Below, one piece after another: positions 17,404 to 24,562 of a stretch of DNA of 64,000 nt; within the stretch, counting starts at the first letter, position 1, and every line of letters starts with the position of its first letter. The notes below the pieces were generated by a model. That model was not told where the DNA came from. It ran no database searches and worked only from the letters and a program-made list of their open reading frames with translations. The position numbers and the translations under genes are program-made. This DNA comes from a virus. The stretch covers positions 1 through 64,000 of the IMG/VR virus record IMGVR_UViG_3300040808_000935. One strand, given 5' to 3'.

Positions 17404-18156
17404 ATGGCTAAACGACAAAAACTGCAAGTAGTACATAACACTTGCGATCGTAATCCTCCCAATAACAATAGTCTAAAATTGCGTATAGATGATATGGCAA
17501 CTTTCTCGGCTATGACTGAAACACAAGGACAATTCTTTTCGTTATACAAATCCAACAAAGCGTTTCTATTACACGGATGCGCAGGAACCGGGAAAACTTT
17601 TATTGCTTTATATCGAGCATTAGAAGAAGTTTTAATGAAAGGCAATTCTTATGATAAAGTAGTTATTGTTAGATCTGCGGTACCGTCTAGGGACATTGGG
17701 CACTTACCGGGCGACGAAAAAGAAAAGACTGAGGTATATAGTTTACCCTATCAGTCTATGTGTCAAGACTTTTTTCCAAAAAAACCTACACCATACAAGC
17801 GCTTGCTTGAACAAAAGCATTTAGATTTTATGTGTACATCTTTTGTACGGGGTATAACCTTAGATCATGCTATTGTAATTGTAGACGAATGTCAAAATAT
17901 GAATGACATGGAAATCAACAGCATTATGACTCGACTAGGCAATACGTCTAAGATTATATTTTGCGGCGACTTTAGACAGACTGATCTTTACAAGAGAGGC
18001 GATATGTCTGGACTCAAGAAGTTTATGGTAATCGCTGAGAATATGCAATCATTCAGAACAGTCGAATTTGTACCTGAGGACATTGTTAGATCTAGCATTG
18101 TTAGAGAGTACATCGAAGCTCGAATGGACTTCGAGGACAAGTTCGAAAATAGTTAA
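17404..18156 (+). CDS. phoH: PhoH-like ATPase
   Basis: 250 residues from the ATG at 17404, with GGAG just upstream. An upstream in-frame start at 17356 lies within the terminator T-run and is unlikely. Walker A is GCAGTGKT at 58-65, and Walker B is IVIVDECQN at about 157-165. GDFRQTDL is the sensor-like motif of the PhoH P-loop family. PhoH is common in marine T4-like phages and is linked to phosphate stress or RNA/nucleotide metabolism, but its exact role is unsettled. The length is normal. Confidence 0.92.
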   Translation: MAKRQKLQVVHNTCDRNPPNNNSLKLRIDDMATFSAMTETQGQFFSLYKSNKAFLLHGCAGTGKTFIALYRALEEVLMKGNSYDKVVIVRSAVPSRDIGHLPGDEKEKTEVYSLPYQSMCQDFFPKKPTPYKRLLEQKHLDFMCTSFVRGITLDHAIVIVDECQNMNDMEINSIMTRLGNTSKIIFCGDFRQTDLYKRGDMSGLKKFMVIAENMQSFRTVEFVPEDIVRSSIVREYIEARMDFEDKFENS

Positions 18157-18164
18157 AATAATGC

Positions 18165-18193
18165 TTGACATTTAGAATATCCTGTAGTATAAT
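18165..18193 (+). promoter_or_regulatory. Sigma70-type promoter
   Basis: TTGACA at 18165-18170, a 17-base spacer, and a perfect TATAAT at 18188-18193. It drives the 66-residue gene at 18223. Confidence 0.85.
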
Positions 18194-18222
18194 TGTTTAT
18201 ATAATTGAGAAAGAGGTGTGTT

Positions 18223-18423
18223 ATGCTACAGGATAGTGTTGTTGAGGTGTTACAAGAGGTCACCGATTGGGGAGATTCCCCTGTAACCAATGGTGAATAT
18301 CACCTAAATGCGGCTGGGCAACTAGTCGGATATCGTCCAAATACGGATTCTCCCGTCAAATTCTTCTCTAAACCGATGAAGTTATTCTCTAAAACTCGAA
18401 GAAAATTCCAAAAGATTTCATAA
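18223..18423 (+). CDS. Small hypothetical protein
   Basis: 66 residues from the ATG at 18223, preceded by GAAAGAGGTG. The TTG-started extension to 18205 is not needed. The C-terminus is basic (KLFSKTRRKFQK), after a stretch with GEYHLNAAGQLVGYRP. It has its own strong promoter, and a second promoter follows it, so it is likely an early single-gene unit. No family is recognised. Confidence 0.6.
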   Translation: MLQDSVVEVLQEVTDWGDSPVTNGEYHLNAAGQLVGYRPNTDSPVKFFSKPMKLFSKTRRKFQKIS

Positions 18424-18481
18424 ATGCTGTTGTTTCAGTATGTTACAAGGGAAAATAATTCAAAAAAAGTGCGTTTTTTGC

Positions 18482-18510
18482 TTGACTTTTGGCAAAAAAG
18501 GTTGTATAAT
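18482..18510 (+). promoter_or_regulatory. Sigma70-type promoter
   Basis: TTGACT at 18482-18487, a 17-base spacer, and TATAAT at 18505-18510. It drives the 18555 gene and probably the exonuclease gene. Confidence 0.8.
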
Positions 18511-18554
18511 ACTTGTATAAAATGAAAAAACAACTTAAAAAACGTGAGGTTTAT

Positions 18555-18926
18555 ATGGAAAAGTTACTACAGAAAACACAAGAAGTCGCAGATTTGATGC
18601 TCAAAGACTACGACAATTGGACTAAAAGATGTGCCGAGGCTAACGGCTGGGACTATAAAAGTTCCGAAGAAAAGGGTGTTACAATAACACTAGAAGAAGG
18701 CAGAAACTTTATTAAGTTCGTTAAGACTGATGGTCAGTCTTGTGTGAACGGGTTTGTTGTTAAGAATCCACCAAAAGGAATTGACAACAAAACAGGCAAA
18801 CCTTTCCAAGTTGGTGACTTGTTAATGGCAGCGTCCTGGTCGGCTCCTGCGAAAAACTTTGCAAGAGGAAATGTGTTTCAACCCGAGACACTTGGTAAAT
18901 GTATTAGATGGACAGGAGTTCTTTAA
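18555..18926 (+). CDS. Conserved-type hypothetical protein
   Basis: 123 residues from the ATG at 18555, which has GAGG 5 bases upstream. In-frame starts at 18513 and 18522 lie at or near the predicted transcription start and lack a ribosome site. Central GRNFIKFVKTDGQSCVNGFV and later GDLLMAASWSAPAKNFARGNVF look like a compact beta domain. It overlaps the exonuclease gene by 19 bases, so a link to DNA metabolism is possible but not shown. Confidence 0.65.
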   Translation: MEKLLQKTQEVADLMLKDYDNWTKRCAEANGWDYKSSEEKGVTITLEEGRNFIKFVKTDGQSCVNGFVVKNPPKGIDNKTGKPFQVGDLLMAASWSAPAKNFARGNVFQPETLGKCIRWTGVL

Positions 18927-19585
18927 AATTGTTTGAACATAATATTGTTGAGATACCTCAACTAAAACAAATTAACACAGACGCCGGAAGGAGATATGAA
19001 ACTCCTTCTGGTACGCTGTACCCGTCAATTACGACAATCTTATCTCATAAGTCTAAGCCCTTTATTGATGCTTGGCGTAAACGAGTAGGAGCAGATGTTG
19101 CTAACAAGATTAGCAATAAAGCCTCAACTCGAGGGACAAAGATTCACCAATTGTGCGAAGACATTCTTAATAATAAATTGACAGACGATTCAAGTCTCAA
19201 TTATATTGATAAAGAAATGTTCCAAAAGTTTCGTCCTTTGTTAGACGACATAGGTGTGATTAATAGTATTGAATCCAAGCTATATTCAGATCACCTACGT
19301 CTTGCAGGACAGGTTGACTGCATTGCCGAGTATAAAGGCAAAGTGTCAATTATTGATTTCAAAACTTCTATGAAACGTAAAACTAGAAGTATGTGTGAAA
19401 ACTATTTTATACAATGCTGTGCTTATGCTATTATGTTTGAGGAGCGTACAGGTATTCCTGTATCTCAGCTAGTAATACTTATGGCAGTCGAGGGTGAAGA
19501 GCCCATCGTATTTTGTGAGAAGAGAGACGACTATGTTGCCAAACTTCTAGAAGCAAGAGACGACTACGAAGCGGCGTATAAATAA
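18908..19585 (+). CDS. PD-(D/E)XK exonuclease, RecB/MGME1-like
   Basis: 225 residues. The nuclease core is AGQVDCIAE (D137), then IIDFKTS (D150 and K152), then a helix with Q (YFIQCCAYA). Upstream TRGTKIHQLCED is the typical first helix with His and Glu. This matches RecB-family and mitochondrial-genome-maintenance-type single-strand exonucleases found in T4-like marine phages. The likely role is processing DNA ends during replication, recombination or host DNA breakdown. Its last codons overlap the late-promoter box of the tmRNA. Confidence 0.85.
   Translation: MDRSSLKLFEHNIVEIPQLKQINTDAGRRYETPSGTLYPSITTILSHKSKPFIDAWRKRVGADVANKISNKASTRGTKIHQLCEDILNNKLTDDSSLNYIDKEMFQKFRPLLDDIGVINSIESKLYSDHLRLAGQVDCIAEYKGKVSIIDFKTSMKRKTRSMCENYFIQCCAYAIMFEERTGIPVSQLVILMAVEGEEPIVFCEKRDDYVAKLLEARDDYEAAYK
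19577..19584 (+). promoter_or_regulatory. T4-type late promoter box (TATAAATA) for the tmRNA
   Basis: TATAAATA over the last codons of the exonuclease gene. The predicted start, 6 bases downstream at 19590, coincides with the beginning of the tmRNA acceptor segment. Confidence 0.6.
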
Positions 19586-19589
19586 AATG

Positions 19590-19855
19590 CCTGTTGAGGG
19601 TTGTAGTAAAACGAGGCTGGACTCGGGTTCGAATCCCGACAGCTCCACCAAAAGCATACTAGTGTCCAGTTAAGTTTGGAACACATCTGATAAAGTGGCT
19701 AGTGTGCTTTTGATGGGGCTGACAAGGTATCGACAGTCAAGAAAATAAGCAACAAGAGGGTCGTCAGAGTAGACGTAAAAACTATTTTAATCTAAATGCA
19801 AACGCAAACGATTACGCATTAGCAGCATAAGCTAATTGGGGTATGGGCTCCACCT
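19590..19855 (+). ncRNA. ssrA: Permuted (two-piece) tmRNA gene
   Basis: The order is inverted relative to a standard tmRNA. First comes the acceptor segment with T-stem TCGGG/CCCGA around TTCGAAT (19623-19639), then CAGCTCC-A-CCA ending at 19650. A linker follows, then GGGGCTG (19715-19721), which pairs with CAGCTCC (7 bp, third pair G-U, the alanine identity pair). CAGTC at 19734-19738 can pair with GGCTG at 19615-19619 as helix 2. The tag frame ends ANDYALAA-stop (stop 19828-19830; resume codon GCA at 19798 or 19804), enclosed by TTAGC/GCTAA (helix 5). It rescues stalled ribosomes and tags proteins for decay. The outer ends are approximate. Confidence 0.93.
19651..19714 (+). other. tmRNA intervening segment hairpin (removed on maturation)
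   Basis: Bases 19651-19662 pair with 19699-19710 (12 bp, one G-U), directly after the encoded CCA and 4 bases before GGGGCTG. A smaller inner stem pairs 19664-19669 with 19677-19683. The hairpin stacks on the acceptor stem, as expected for the spacer that joins the halves of a permuted tmRNA precursor. Confidence 0.85.
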
Positions 19856-19892
19856 TATAATCAAACGGGCCCAACATTAAAGGAGGACTTCC

Positions 19893-20387
19893 ATGAGAAC
19901 AATTCTAGGAATAATCTTGGGACTTTCAACTTTTCCAAGTACAGGTACAGGATTAGATGAACCCACAGATGTTGATTTAAGACAAGTACATTGTTTAGCA
20001 CACAACATTTATTTCGAAGCATCCAACCAAGGAACTGCTGGAATGGTTGGAGTAGGACAAGTAACACTCAATAGAGTAAAGTCTAAAAAATATCCTAATA
20101 CAATTTGCGAGGTTGTATACCAAGCAGAGTATAGGATAAACTGGAAAGGTAATAGAGTTCCTGTCCTAAATCGGTGCCAGTTCAGTTGGTATTGTGATGG
20201 GAAAGCAGAAACAATACGTTACCCAAAGGATTATGATGAAGCTTATATTATGGCAGAACTTCTAATAGAAGACCGCCTAGTTGATATAACAGATGGTGCC
20301 TTATTTTATCATGCGGATTATGTTAGCCCAAAGTGGGCAAAGAGCATGGCACAAAAAATAAAAATAGGCGACCATATCTTTTATTAA
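19893..20387 (+). CDS. SleB/CwlJ-type cell-wall hydrolase (probable endolysin)
   Basis: 164 residues. The Hydrolase_2 (SleB) core is CLAHNIYFEA with catalytic E42, then GQVTLNRVKS and CQFSWYCDGK. It cleaves peptidoglycan glycan strands. The first ~20 residues (ILGIILGLSTF) form a short hydrophobic segment that could act as a signal or signal-anchor, so export may not need a holin. AAAGGAGG lies 5-6 bases before the ATG. It sits straight after the tmRNA and may share the late promoter at 19577. Lysis at the end of infection is the inferred role. Confidence 0.85.
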   Translation: MRTILGIILGLSTFPSTGTGLDEPTDVDLRQVHCLAHNIYFEASNQGTAGMVGVGQVTLNRVKSKKYPNTICEVVYQAEYRINWKGNRVPVLNRCQFSWYCDGKAETIRYPKDYDEAYIMAELLIEDRLVDITDGALFYHADYVSPKWAKSMAQKIKIGDHIFY

Positions 20388-20391
20388 AAGT

Positions 20392-20420
20392 TTGACAAAT
20401 TACAAAAAAGATTATATAAT
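20392..20420 (+). promoter_or_regulatory. Sigma70-type promoter, leaderless arrangement
   Basis: TTGACA at 20392-20397, a 17-base spacer, and TATAAT at 20415-20420. The ATG at 20427 is only 6 bases downstream, at the expected +1, and no ribosome site is present. Confidence 0.8.
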
Positions 20421-20426
20421 ACACAC

Positions 20427-21302
20427 ATGAATAAAACAATTCCAAATATTATAGTAACCGGCGGGTGTGGATTTATTGGGTCACATCTTGTTGAAAGACT
20501 TCTAGCAGAGGGGTTCTTTGTTACTGTAGTAGATGACAGACGGGCGGGTAACAATGTAGTTACGCATCCTAATGTGTTATACATTTTCCAAGACGTGGGA
20601 GTATTCAATCCTTTTGTTTCAGAGATAGACCCGCCCGTCGCAATATTTCACTTAGCAAACAGTCCGAGAGTTAGACGCTCTTTAGATTACCCTACAGAGA
20701 CCATTGTCAATAATGTTGTTACTACTGCCACTGTCTGTGACTGGGCACGAGTAATGAACTGTAGGCTGTTCTTCGCTACATCTTCAAGTACCAAGTATAT
20801 TAAGGAATCGAGAAACCCTTACACTTGGAGCAAGTATACCTGCGAAGATATGTTAACCCTTTATAAGGATCTATACGGACTAGAGTACACAAAGATGTTC
20901 TTTTATAATGTGTACGGTCCTCGAGAAGCAGACTATGGCGAGTATAGCACAGTTATTAGAAAATTTAAACAGGATTACTTACAAGGAAAAAGTTTGACGG
21001 TATTTGGCACAGGTGCTAAAGAAAGAGACTTCACCCATGTTTATGATGTTGTCCAAGGATTGTTAGATTTATTGATAGACGAACAATGGTATGAGAATGT
21101 ACACCTAGGCAAAGGTTCACCTCAGACTATTCAGTCTATTGCAGAAGAATTTAATACTTCAATTGTCTACTCTTTTGATAAAGAAGGAGAGGCACAAAGA
21201 ACCATGTGTGAACGACCGTATACAGAGTGCCCAACGAATGTTCATACTTATATTAGAAACTGGGTACGGGAGAACAGCGGTGACCGCCAAATTAGTCGTT
21301 GA
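20427..21302 (+). CDS. NAD-dependent epimerase/dehydratase (extended SDR)
   Basis: 291 residues. The Rossmann motif is GGCGFIGSH (G12-G18), the catalytic YTWSK gives Y132-x3-K136, TSSSTKY is the serine strand, and VYGPREADYGEYS is typical of UDP-glucose/galactose-type epimerases. It is a second sugar-nucleotide enzyme, separate from that at 8166-9167. It has its own promoter with the ATG at about +1. It sits upstream of gp33, gp59 and gp32, an odd place for a sugar gene. The product may feed the glycosyltransferases elsewhere in the window. Confidence 0.88.
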   Translation: MNKTIPNIIVTGGCGFIGSHLVERLLAEGFFVTVVDDRRAGNNVVTHPNVLYIFQDVGVFNPFVSEIDPPVAIFHLANSPRVRRSLDYPTETIVNNVVTTATVCDWARVMNCRLFFATSSSTKYIKESRNPYTWSKYTCEDMLTLYKDLYGLEYTKMFFYNVYGPREADYGEYSTVIRKFKQDYLQGKSLTVFGTGAKERDFTHVYDVVQGLLDLLIDEQWYENVHLGKGSPQTIQSIAEEFNTSIVYSFDKEGEAQRTMCERPYTECPTNVHTYIRNWVRENSGDRQISR

Positions 21303-21309
21303 CAATACT

Positions 21310-21570
21310 ATGACAGAAGAAAAAATAAGTGATGTGCTTTTAATCACTAAAAAATTTAAAACATCTATAGAATTTTCACAATTTATTGAGAGACGTTCCT
21401 TTGACGAGAGATCGTCAATCATGGACGTTATAATTGATTATTGTGAGAAGGAACAAATAGAACTTGAGTCCGTTAACAAATTACTTAGCCCTAGTCTTAA
21501 AGAAAAAATTAAGGTAGAGGCGATGTCATTAAATATGCTCAAGGAGAAAGAAAATCAATTACCAATATAG
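21310..21570 (+). CDS. 33: Late transcription coactivator, gp33-like
   Basis: 86 residues from the ATG at 21310. The longer frame from 21139 runs inside the epimerase and is discarded. The C-terminal half, MDVIIDYCEKEQIELES then SPSLKEKIKVEAMSLNML, matches in layout the T4 gp33 core (…AFLEENSIPE… then IIEKIQSEAIDENLL). In T4, gp33 bridges the sliding clamp and RNA polymerase at TATAAATA promoters, and such boxes are present in this window. Its position next to gp59 and gp32 agrees with the T4 order (33-59-32). Confidence 0.85.
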   Translation: MTEEKISDVLLITKKFKTSIEFSQFIERRSFDERSSIMDVIIDYCEKEQIELESVNKLLSPSLKEKIKVEAMSLNMLKEKENQLPI

Positions 21571-21577
21571 GTACAAT

Positions 21578-22186
21578 GTGGATCCCTTTGATGTTTACAA
21601 ATTATATCTAGCTTTAAAGTTACACTTTACAACAGAAAGCTATGATATAACTAAAACTAAGGGTGCCGTGAGAGGTAAGAAAGAAACTTTTTTAAAGAGA
21701 AAAGATCTTACTTCAATTCGTAAACTAGCTAGAGATTATAGCAAGAAGGAAGTAATAGAATTGCTTGTTGCTAACTTTGTTAGTGGAGATAAATGGGGAG
21801 GAGTGTTTGACACTGATTCCGCAGAACGGTACAAGAAGTGGTTGACAACTAGGGATCGTTTGTTGTATACTTTTGGAGTAGATTTAGATAAAGTTATTTT
21901 CCGTATGGAGATAGAAGAGTCTAAGTCTGCAATTGAAGAAGAAGGGCATCCACTTATTTTTAAGATGTTGATGAGTGGTGAAATAAATTTAGAAACAGTT
22001 GTTATAATGGAAAAATTGATTCCATTTGTTGACAAGTATAAAGACGATTTTGTATTAGATGAATTGTGTTTATTGGTTTCTAAATATAAACCTTTTGTGA
22101 GGATTGATAAACAATCCGTTATGGAAAAACATCTGAACGCAATACAGAAGGTGTACGGCAATGTCCAAGTCGAGACGAAATCTTGA
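21578..22186 (+). CDS. 59: Helicase loader, gp59-like
   Basis: 202 residues from a GTG at 21578. The overlapping ATG at 21576 is out of frame. FDVYKLYLALKLHF then YDITKTKG resemble T4 gp59 (VYKLYLMIKQH then YDVIKYN). LLVANFVSGDKWGG matches the conserved LVAN region. gp59 loads the gp41 helicase onto gp32-coated single strands at forks and recombination intermediates. The length is near T4's 217 residues, and the order 33-59-32 is kept. It overlaps the next small gene by 26 bases. Confidence 0.88.
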   Translation: MDPFDVYKLYLALKLHFTTESYDITKTKGAVRGKKETFLKRKDLTSIRKLARDYSKKEVIELLVANFVSGDKWGGVFDTDSAERYKKWLTTRDRLLYTFGVDLDKVIFRMEIEESKSAIEEEGHPLIFKMLMSGEINLETVVIMEKLIPFVDKYKDDFVLDELCLLVSKYKPFVRIDKQSVMEKHLNAIQKVYGNVQVETKS

Positions 22187-22367
22187 TGAAGATAAAAAAA
22201 TAAAAAGAGTCGGCAAAACGGTAAAGCAGAAGCTTGACAAATACCCAGCTCTTATATATAATATGTACTCATCTGATAACACGGATGAGATACAAGGTGT
22301 TATGGACGAACTTTACAATGAAGAACGAAATAACAAATATATAACGCAATACAACGCATACAAATAA
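22161..22367 (+). CDS. Small basic hypothetical protein between gp59 and gp32
   Basis: 68 residues. The start is highly basic (SKSRRNLDEDKKIKRVGKTVKQK), followed by an acidic and aromatic helix (IQGVMDELYNEERNN). It overlaps gp59 by 26 bases, and gp32 starts 14 bases later. The context suggests a role with single-stranded DNA, but no family is recognised. Confidence 0.6.
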   Translation: MSKSRRNLDEDKKIKRVGKTVKQKLDKYPALIYNMYSSDNTDEIQGVMDELYNEERNNKYITQYNAYK

Positions 22368-22381
22368 TACAGGAGAAATAT

Positions 22382-23293
22382 ATGTCGTTTAATTCACTAT
22401 CGGATCTACGCAAAGCGCGTGGTGGCTTCGACAACTTAATGAAAGAAGTCGAAAAAATTGGTAACCCTAGTCAAGGAAATAATTCCGCTGACGAACGGGA
22501 ATGGAAACCCACAGTAGATAAAGCAGGCAACGGTTATGCCGTTATTCGCTTTCTTGCACCAACAAAAGGAGAGGAATTTCCTTGGGTGCGTTTATGGAAT
22601 CATGGATTCCAAGGACCTACTGGCAAATGGTATATCGAAAACTCTCTCACTACCCTAAATCAGAATGACCCTGTTTCAGAATTGAACAGTGAACTCTGGA
22701 ATAGTGGCGTAGAGGCAAATAAGGAAATCGCTCGTAAACAAAAGCGAAGACTTGCATACTATGCTAATATTCTTGTAGTACAAGATTCTGGCAACCCTTC
22801 GAATGAAGGTAAAGTGATGCTTTACAAATTTGGTAAAAAGATCTTTGACAAAATTAAAGATGTTATGCAGCCACAATTTGAAGATGAAGCTCCACTTAAC
22901 CCATTCGACTTCTGGGACGGTGCTAACTTTAAACTAAAAATTCGTCAAGTGGAAGGATACAGAAACTATGACAAATCTGAGTTTGATTCAGCATCACCAG
23001 TAGCAGCAACCGATGAAGAAATCGAAGCAATCTGGAGTAAACAGCATTCTCTACAAGAGATCGTTGCTCCAAGCAACTTTAAAGATTACGCAACTCTGAA
23101 AACGAAACTGACACAAGTTTTAGGATCAGGTGCTTCAGTCGGAACTGCAGAACAGGTTTCAATGCAAACTAACGATGCCGAAGATGATAACTTTGCACAA
23201 AAAGTTGTTGCTCAGCAAGCTACAGTAAGTAGCGCATCCGAAGATGAAGATGAAACTTTATCCTACTTCGCAAGTCTAGCACAAGACGACTAA
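22382..23293 (+). CDS. 32: Single-stranded DNA-binding protein gp32
   Basis: 303 residues, as in T4 (301). The basic N-terminal region for self-assembly includes LRKARGGF. The OB-fold core runs around GYAVIRFLAPTKGEEFPWVRLWNHGFQG and LAYYANILVVQD. The acidic C-terminal tail is EDEDETLSYFASLAQDD. The protein contains no cysteine, so the zinc site of T4 gp32 (His and three Cys) is absent. The region WYIENSLTTLNQNDP takes its place. AGGAGA precedes the ATG, and a terminator follows the gene. Confidence 0.95.
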   Translation: MSFNSLSDLRKARGGFDNLMKEVEKIGNPSQGNNSADEREWKPTVDKAGNGYAVIRFLAPTKGEEFPWVRLWNHGFQGPTGKWYIENSLTTLNQNDPVSELNSELWNSGVEANKEIARKQKRRLAYYANILVVQDSGNPSNEGKVMLYKFGKKIFDKIKDVMQPQFEDEAPLNPFDFWDGANFKLKIRQVEGYRNYDKSEFDSASPVAATDEEIEAIWSKQHSLQEIVAPSNFKDYATLKTKLTQVLGSGASVGTAEQVSMQTNDAEDDNFAQKVVAQQATVSSASEDEDETLSYFASLAQDD

Positions 23294-23302
23294 GGAGTTT
23301 GT

Positions 23303-23331
23303 AAGGGGTCGGCAACGGCCCCTTCTTTTTT
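23303..23331 (+). terminator. Rho-independent terminator after gp32
   Basis: A 9-bp stem AAGGGGTCG/CGGCCCCTT (23303-23311 with 23316-23324) with a GCAA tetraloop and a T-rich tail. It ends the gp33-gp59-gp32 unit. Confidence 0.9.
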
Positions 23332-23334
23332 ATT

Positions 23335-23913
23335 ATGATAGTAATCTCAATGCCACGATGTGGTGGAACTAAATACTGCCAAGACTTGTCCAATACAACA
23401 GGACTTCCTTATAAGGGAGACATGGACATTTACAACCTTCCCGAATTAGGATCGGTTTGGCACCATATTAAAACTACACACCACGAAACTAATACTGGCG
23501 GATTGATTACAATCGACGATACTGTAGACACGGTATCTAACTATAAGGACAACATCGTTCTAATTAACAAAAACTTTACACCCATGTTACCATTCGGCGA
23601 TGTGTATTTAATTAGAAAGAACCTTAGAAACATCTTTACAAGTTTAACCGAGTATTGGCTACGAATAGGTGGGGGAGAGTTTCCTACCATATTTAATGAA
23701 AAGAACTTGAAAGAGATGGCAGTTCAGTGTAAAATATACATTGAATATTTAAACAACAATAATATTGAACCGGTTTATTACGAAGATTATTTTAACGATC
23801 ATCCTCACAATACACCAATACTAGATAACCACAAAGCTAAGGAAGCATACTTACACTTTATAGATGAGACTATGTCTCAATTAGGATTAAGCGCTCTTAG
23901 CTCAACTGGATAG
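23335..23913 (+). CDS. Sulfotransferase-like protein
   Basis: 192 residues. The N-terminal SMPRCGGTKY fits the 5'-phosphosulfate-binding loop of PAPS-dependent sulfotransferases. VYLIRKNLRNIFTSLTEYW fits the 3'-phosphate-binding strand and helix (RNP-x-D-x-x-S type, degenerate). It is shorter than typical cellular enzymes. The ATG at 23335 lies just after the gp32 terminator, so how it is transcribed is unclear. The last 23 bases overlap the tRNA-Arg gene. A sulfated glycan or lipid target would fit the sugar genes in this phage, but the substrate is unknown. Confidence 0.6.
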   Translation: MIVISMPRCGGTKYCQDLSNTTGLPYKGDMDIYNLPELGSVWHHIKTTHHETNTGGLITIDDTVDTVSNYKDNIVLINKNFTPMLPFGDVYLIRKNLRNIFTSLTEYWLRIGGGEFPTIFNEKNLKEMAVQCKIYIEYLNNNNIEPVYYEDYFNDHPHNTPILDNHKAKEAYLHFIDETMSQLGLSALSSTG

Positions 23914-23967
23914 AGCAACGGCCTTCTAAGCCGTAGGTTGCAGGTTCGAGTCCTGCAGGGCGCGCCA
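23891..23967 (+). tRNA. tRNA-Arg, anticodon TCT
   Basis: 77 bases. Acceptor GCGCTCT pairs with AGGGCGC (one G-U), the discriminator is G, and CCA is encoded. The anticodon loop CTTCTAA gives anticodon TCT for AGA codons. The T-arm is GCAGG-TTCGAGT-CCTGC. It overlaps the end of the sulfotransferase-like gene by 23 bases. AGA is frequent in this AT-rich sequence, so the tRNA probably supports phage translation. Confidence 0.95.
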
Positions 23968-24008
23968 ATTAACAGAGGTCATTATGACAAGTAAAAGAGT
24001 ATATCGCA

Positions 24009-24218
24009 ATGACAATGCCGAATGAAAGACGTTGGGCAGTTAACAACACTAGACAGTTCCTTCTAGACTTAATGGATCCTAAGAAAACTCCTAGGGTACC
24101 AAGTGCTGTACGCAAAGAAGCATATCGTTGCTTAAAGCATTATCCAGGCGACTACCATATGGAAAAAGCGTCTGAACAGGCACCTAACATATTTGGAGAG
24201 TGGGACAGTGGATTATAA
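24009..24218 (+). CDS. BPSL0761-type small protein
   Basis: 69 residues. RRWAVNNTRQFLLDLMDPKKTPRVPSAVRKEA then CLKHYPGDYHM fits the BPSL0761 family of small proteins found in Proteobacteria and their mobile DNA. The function is unknown. The start may be 24009 or the second ATG at 24015. It overlaps the next gene by about 11 bases. It may have come from a bacterial source. Confidence 0.6.
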   Translation: MTMPNERRWAVNNTRQFLLDLMDPKKTPRVPSAVRKEAYRCLKHYPGDYHMEKASEQAPNIFGEWDSGL

Positions 24219-24546
24219 TCCAGACAGTTGGGTAGTATTAAAGATTAAAGAAGGCAAAGGTACATTCCCTTTTTACAAAGTTCTAGCAGGTTGGAGTGGT
24301 GGTTACTTGGATGGTGACTCTTGGCGTATGAACAGCGGTATCACTGGTGTAGAGAAACAGGCATATCTGTATGGATTCTACGGTAGTTCTGGTTCTGTGT
24401 ATTGGTGTCATAAAGGAGGTTATCGCTTGTCAATGTCGCTCGCTGGAGTGTATAATCAACTCAAAGAGAAAGAGAAATTCAAAGGTCAGATTCAACTGAT
24501 GCCCGAAGATACTGATTGGCTTAGTATTGATTGGGTGATAGAATGA
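24208..24546 (+). CDS. Hypothetical protein
   Basis: 112 residues from a GTG at 24208, preceded by GGAGAG. A TTG at 24193 is an alternative start. It is rich in Trp, Tyr and Gly (AGWSGGYLDGDSWRMNSGIT, GFYGSSGSVYWCHKGGYR), suggesting a small beta fold. It ends TDWLSIDWVIE. No family is recognised. It lies in a run of small genes between tRNA-Arg and chorismate mutase. Confidence 0.6.
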   Translation: MDYNPDSWVVLKIKEGKGTFPFYKVLAGWSGGYLDGDSWRMNSGITGVEKQAYLYGFYGSSGSVYWCHKGGYRLSMSLAGVYNQLKEKEKFKGQIQLMPEDTDWLSIDWVIE

Positions 24547-24562
24547 CATTATATATAAGAAC

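Noticed and set aside
19600-19650. tRNA-like T-arm and CCA end read as a separate tRNA
   Set aside because: No D-arm or anticodon arm lies upstream. The acceptor strand pairs with GGGGCTG at 19715, so it belongs to the permuted tmRNA.
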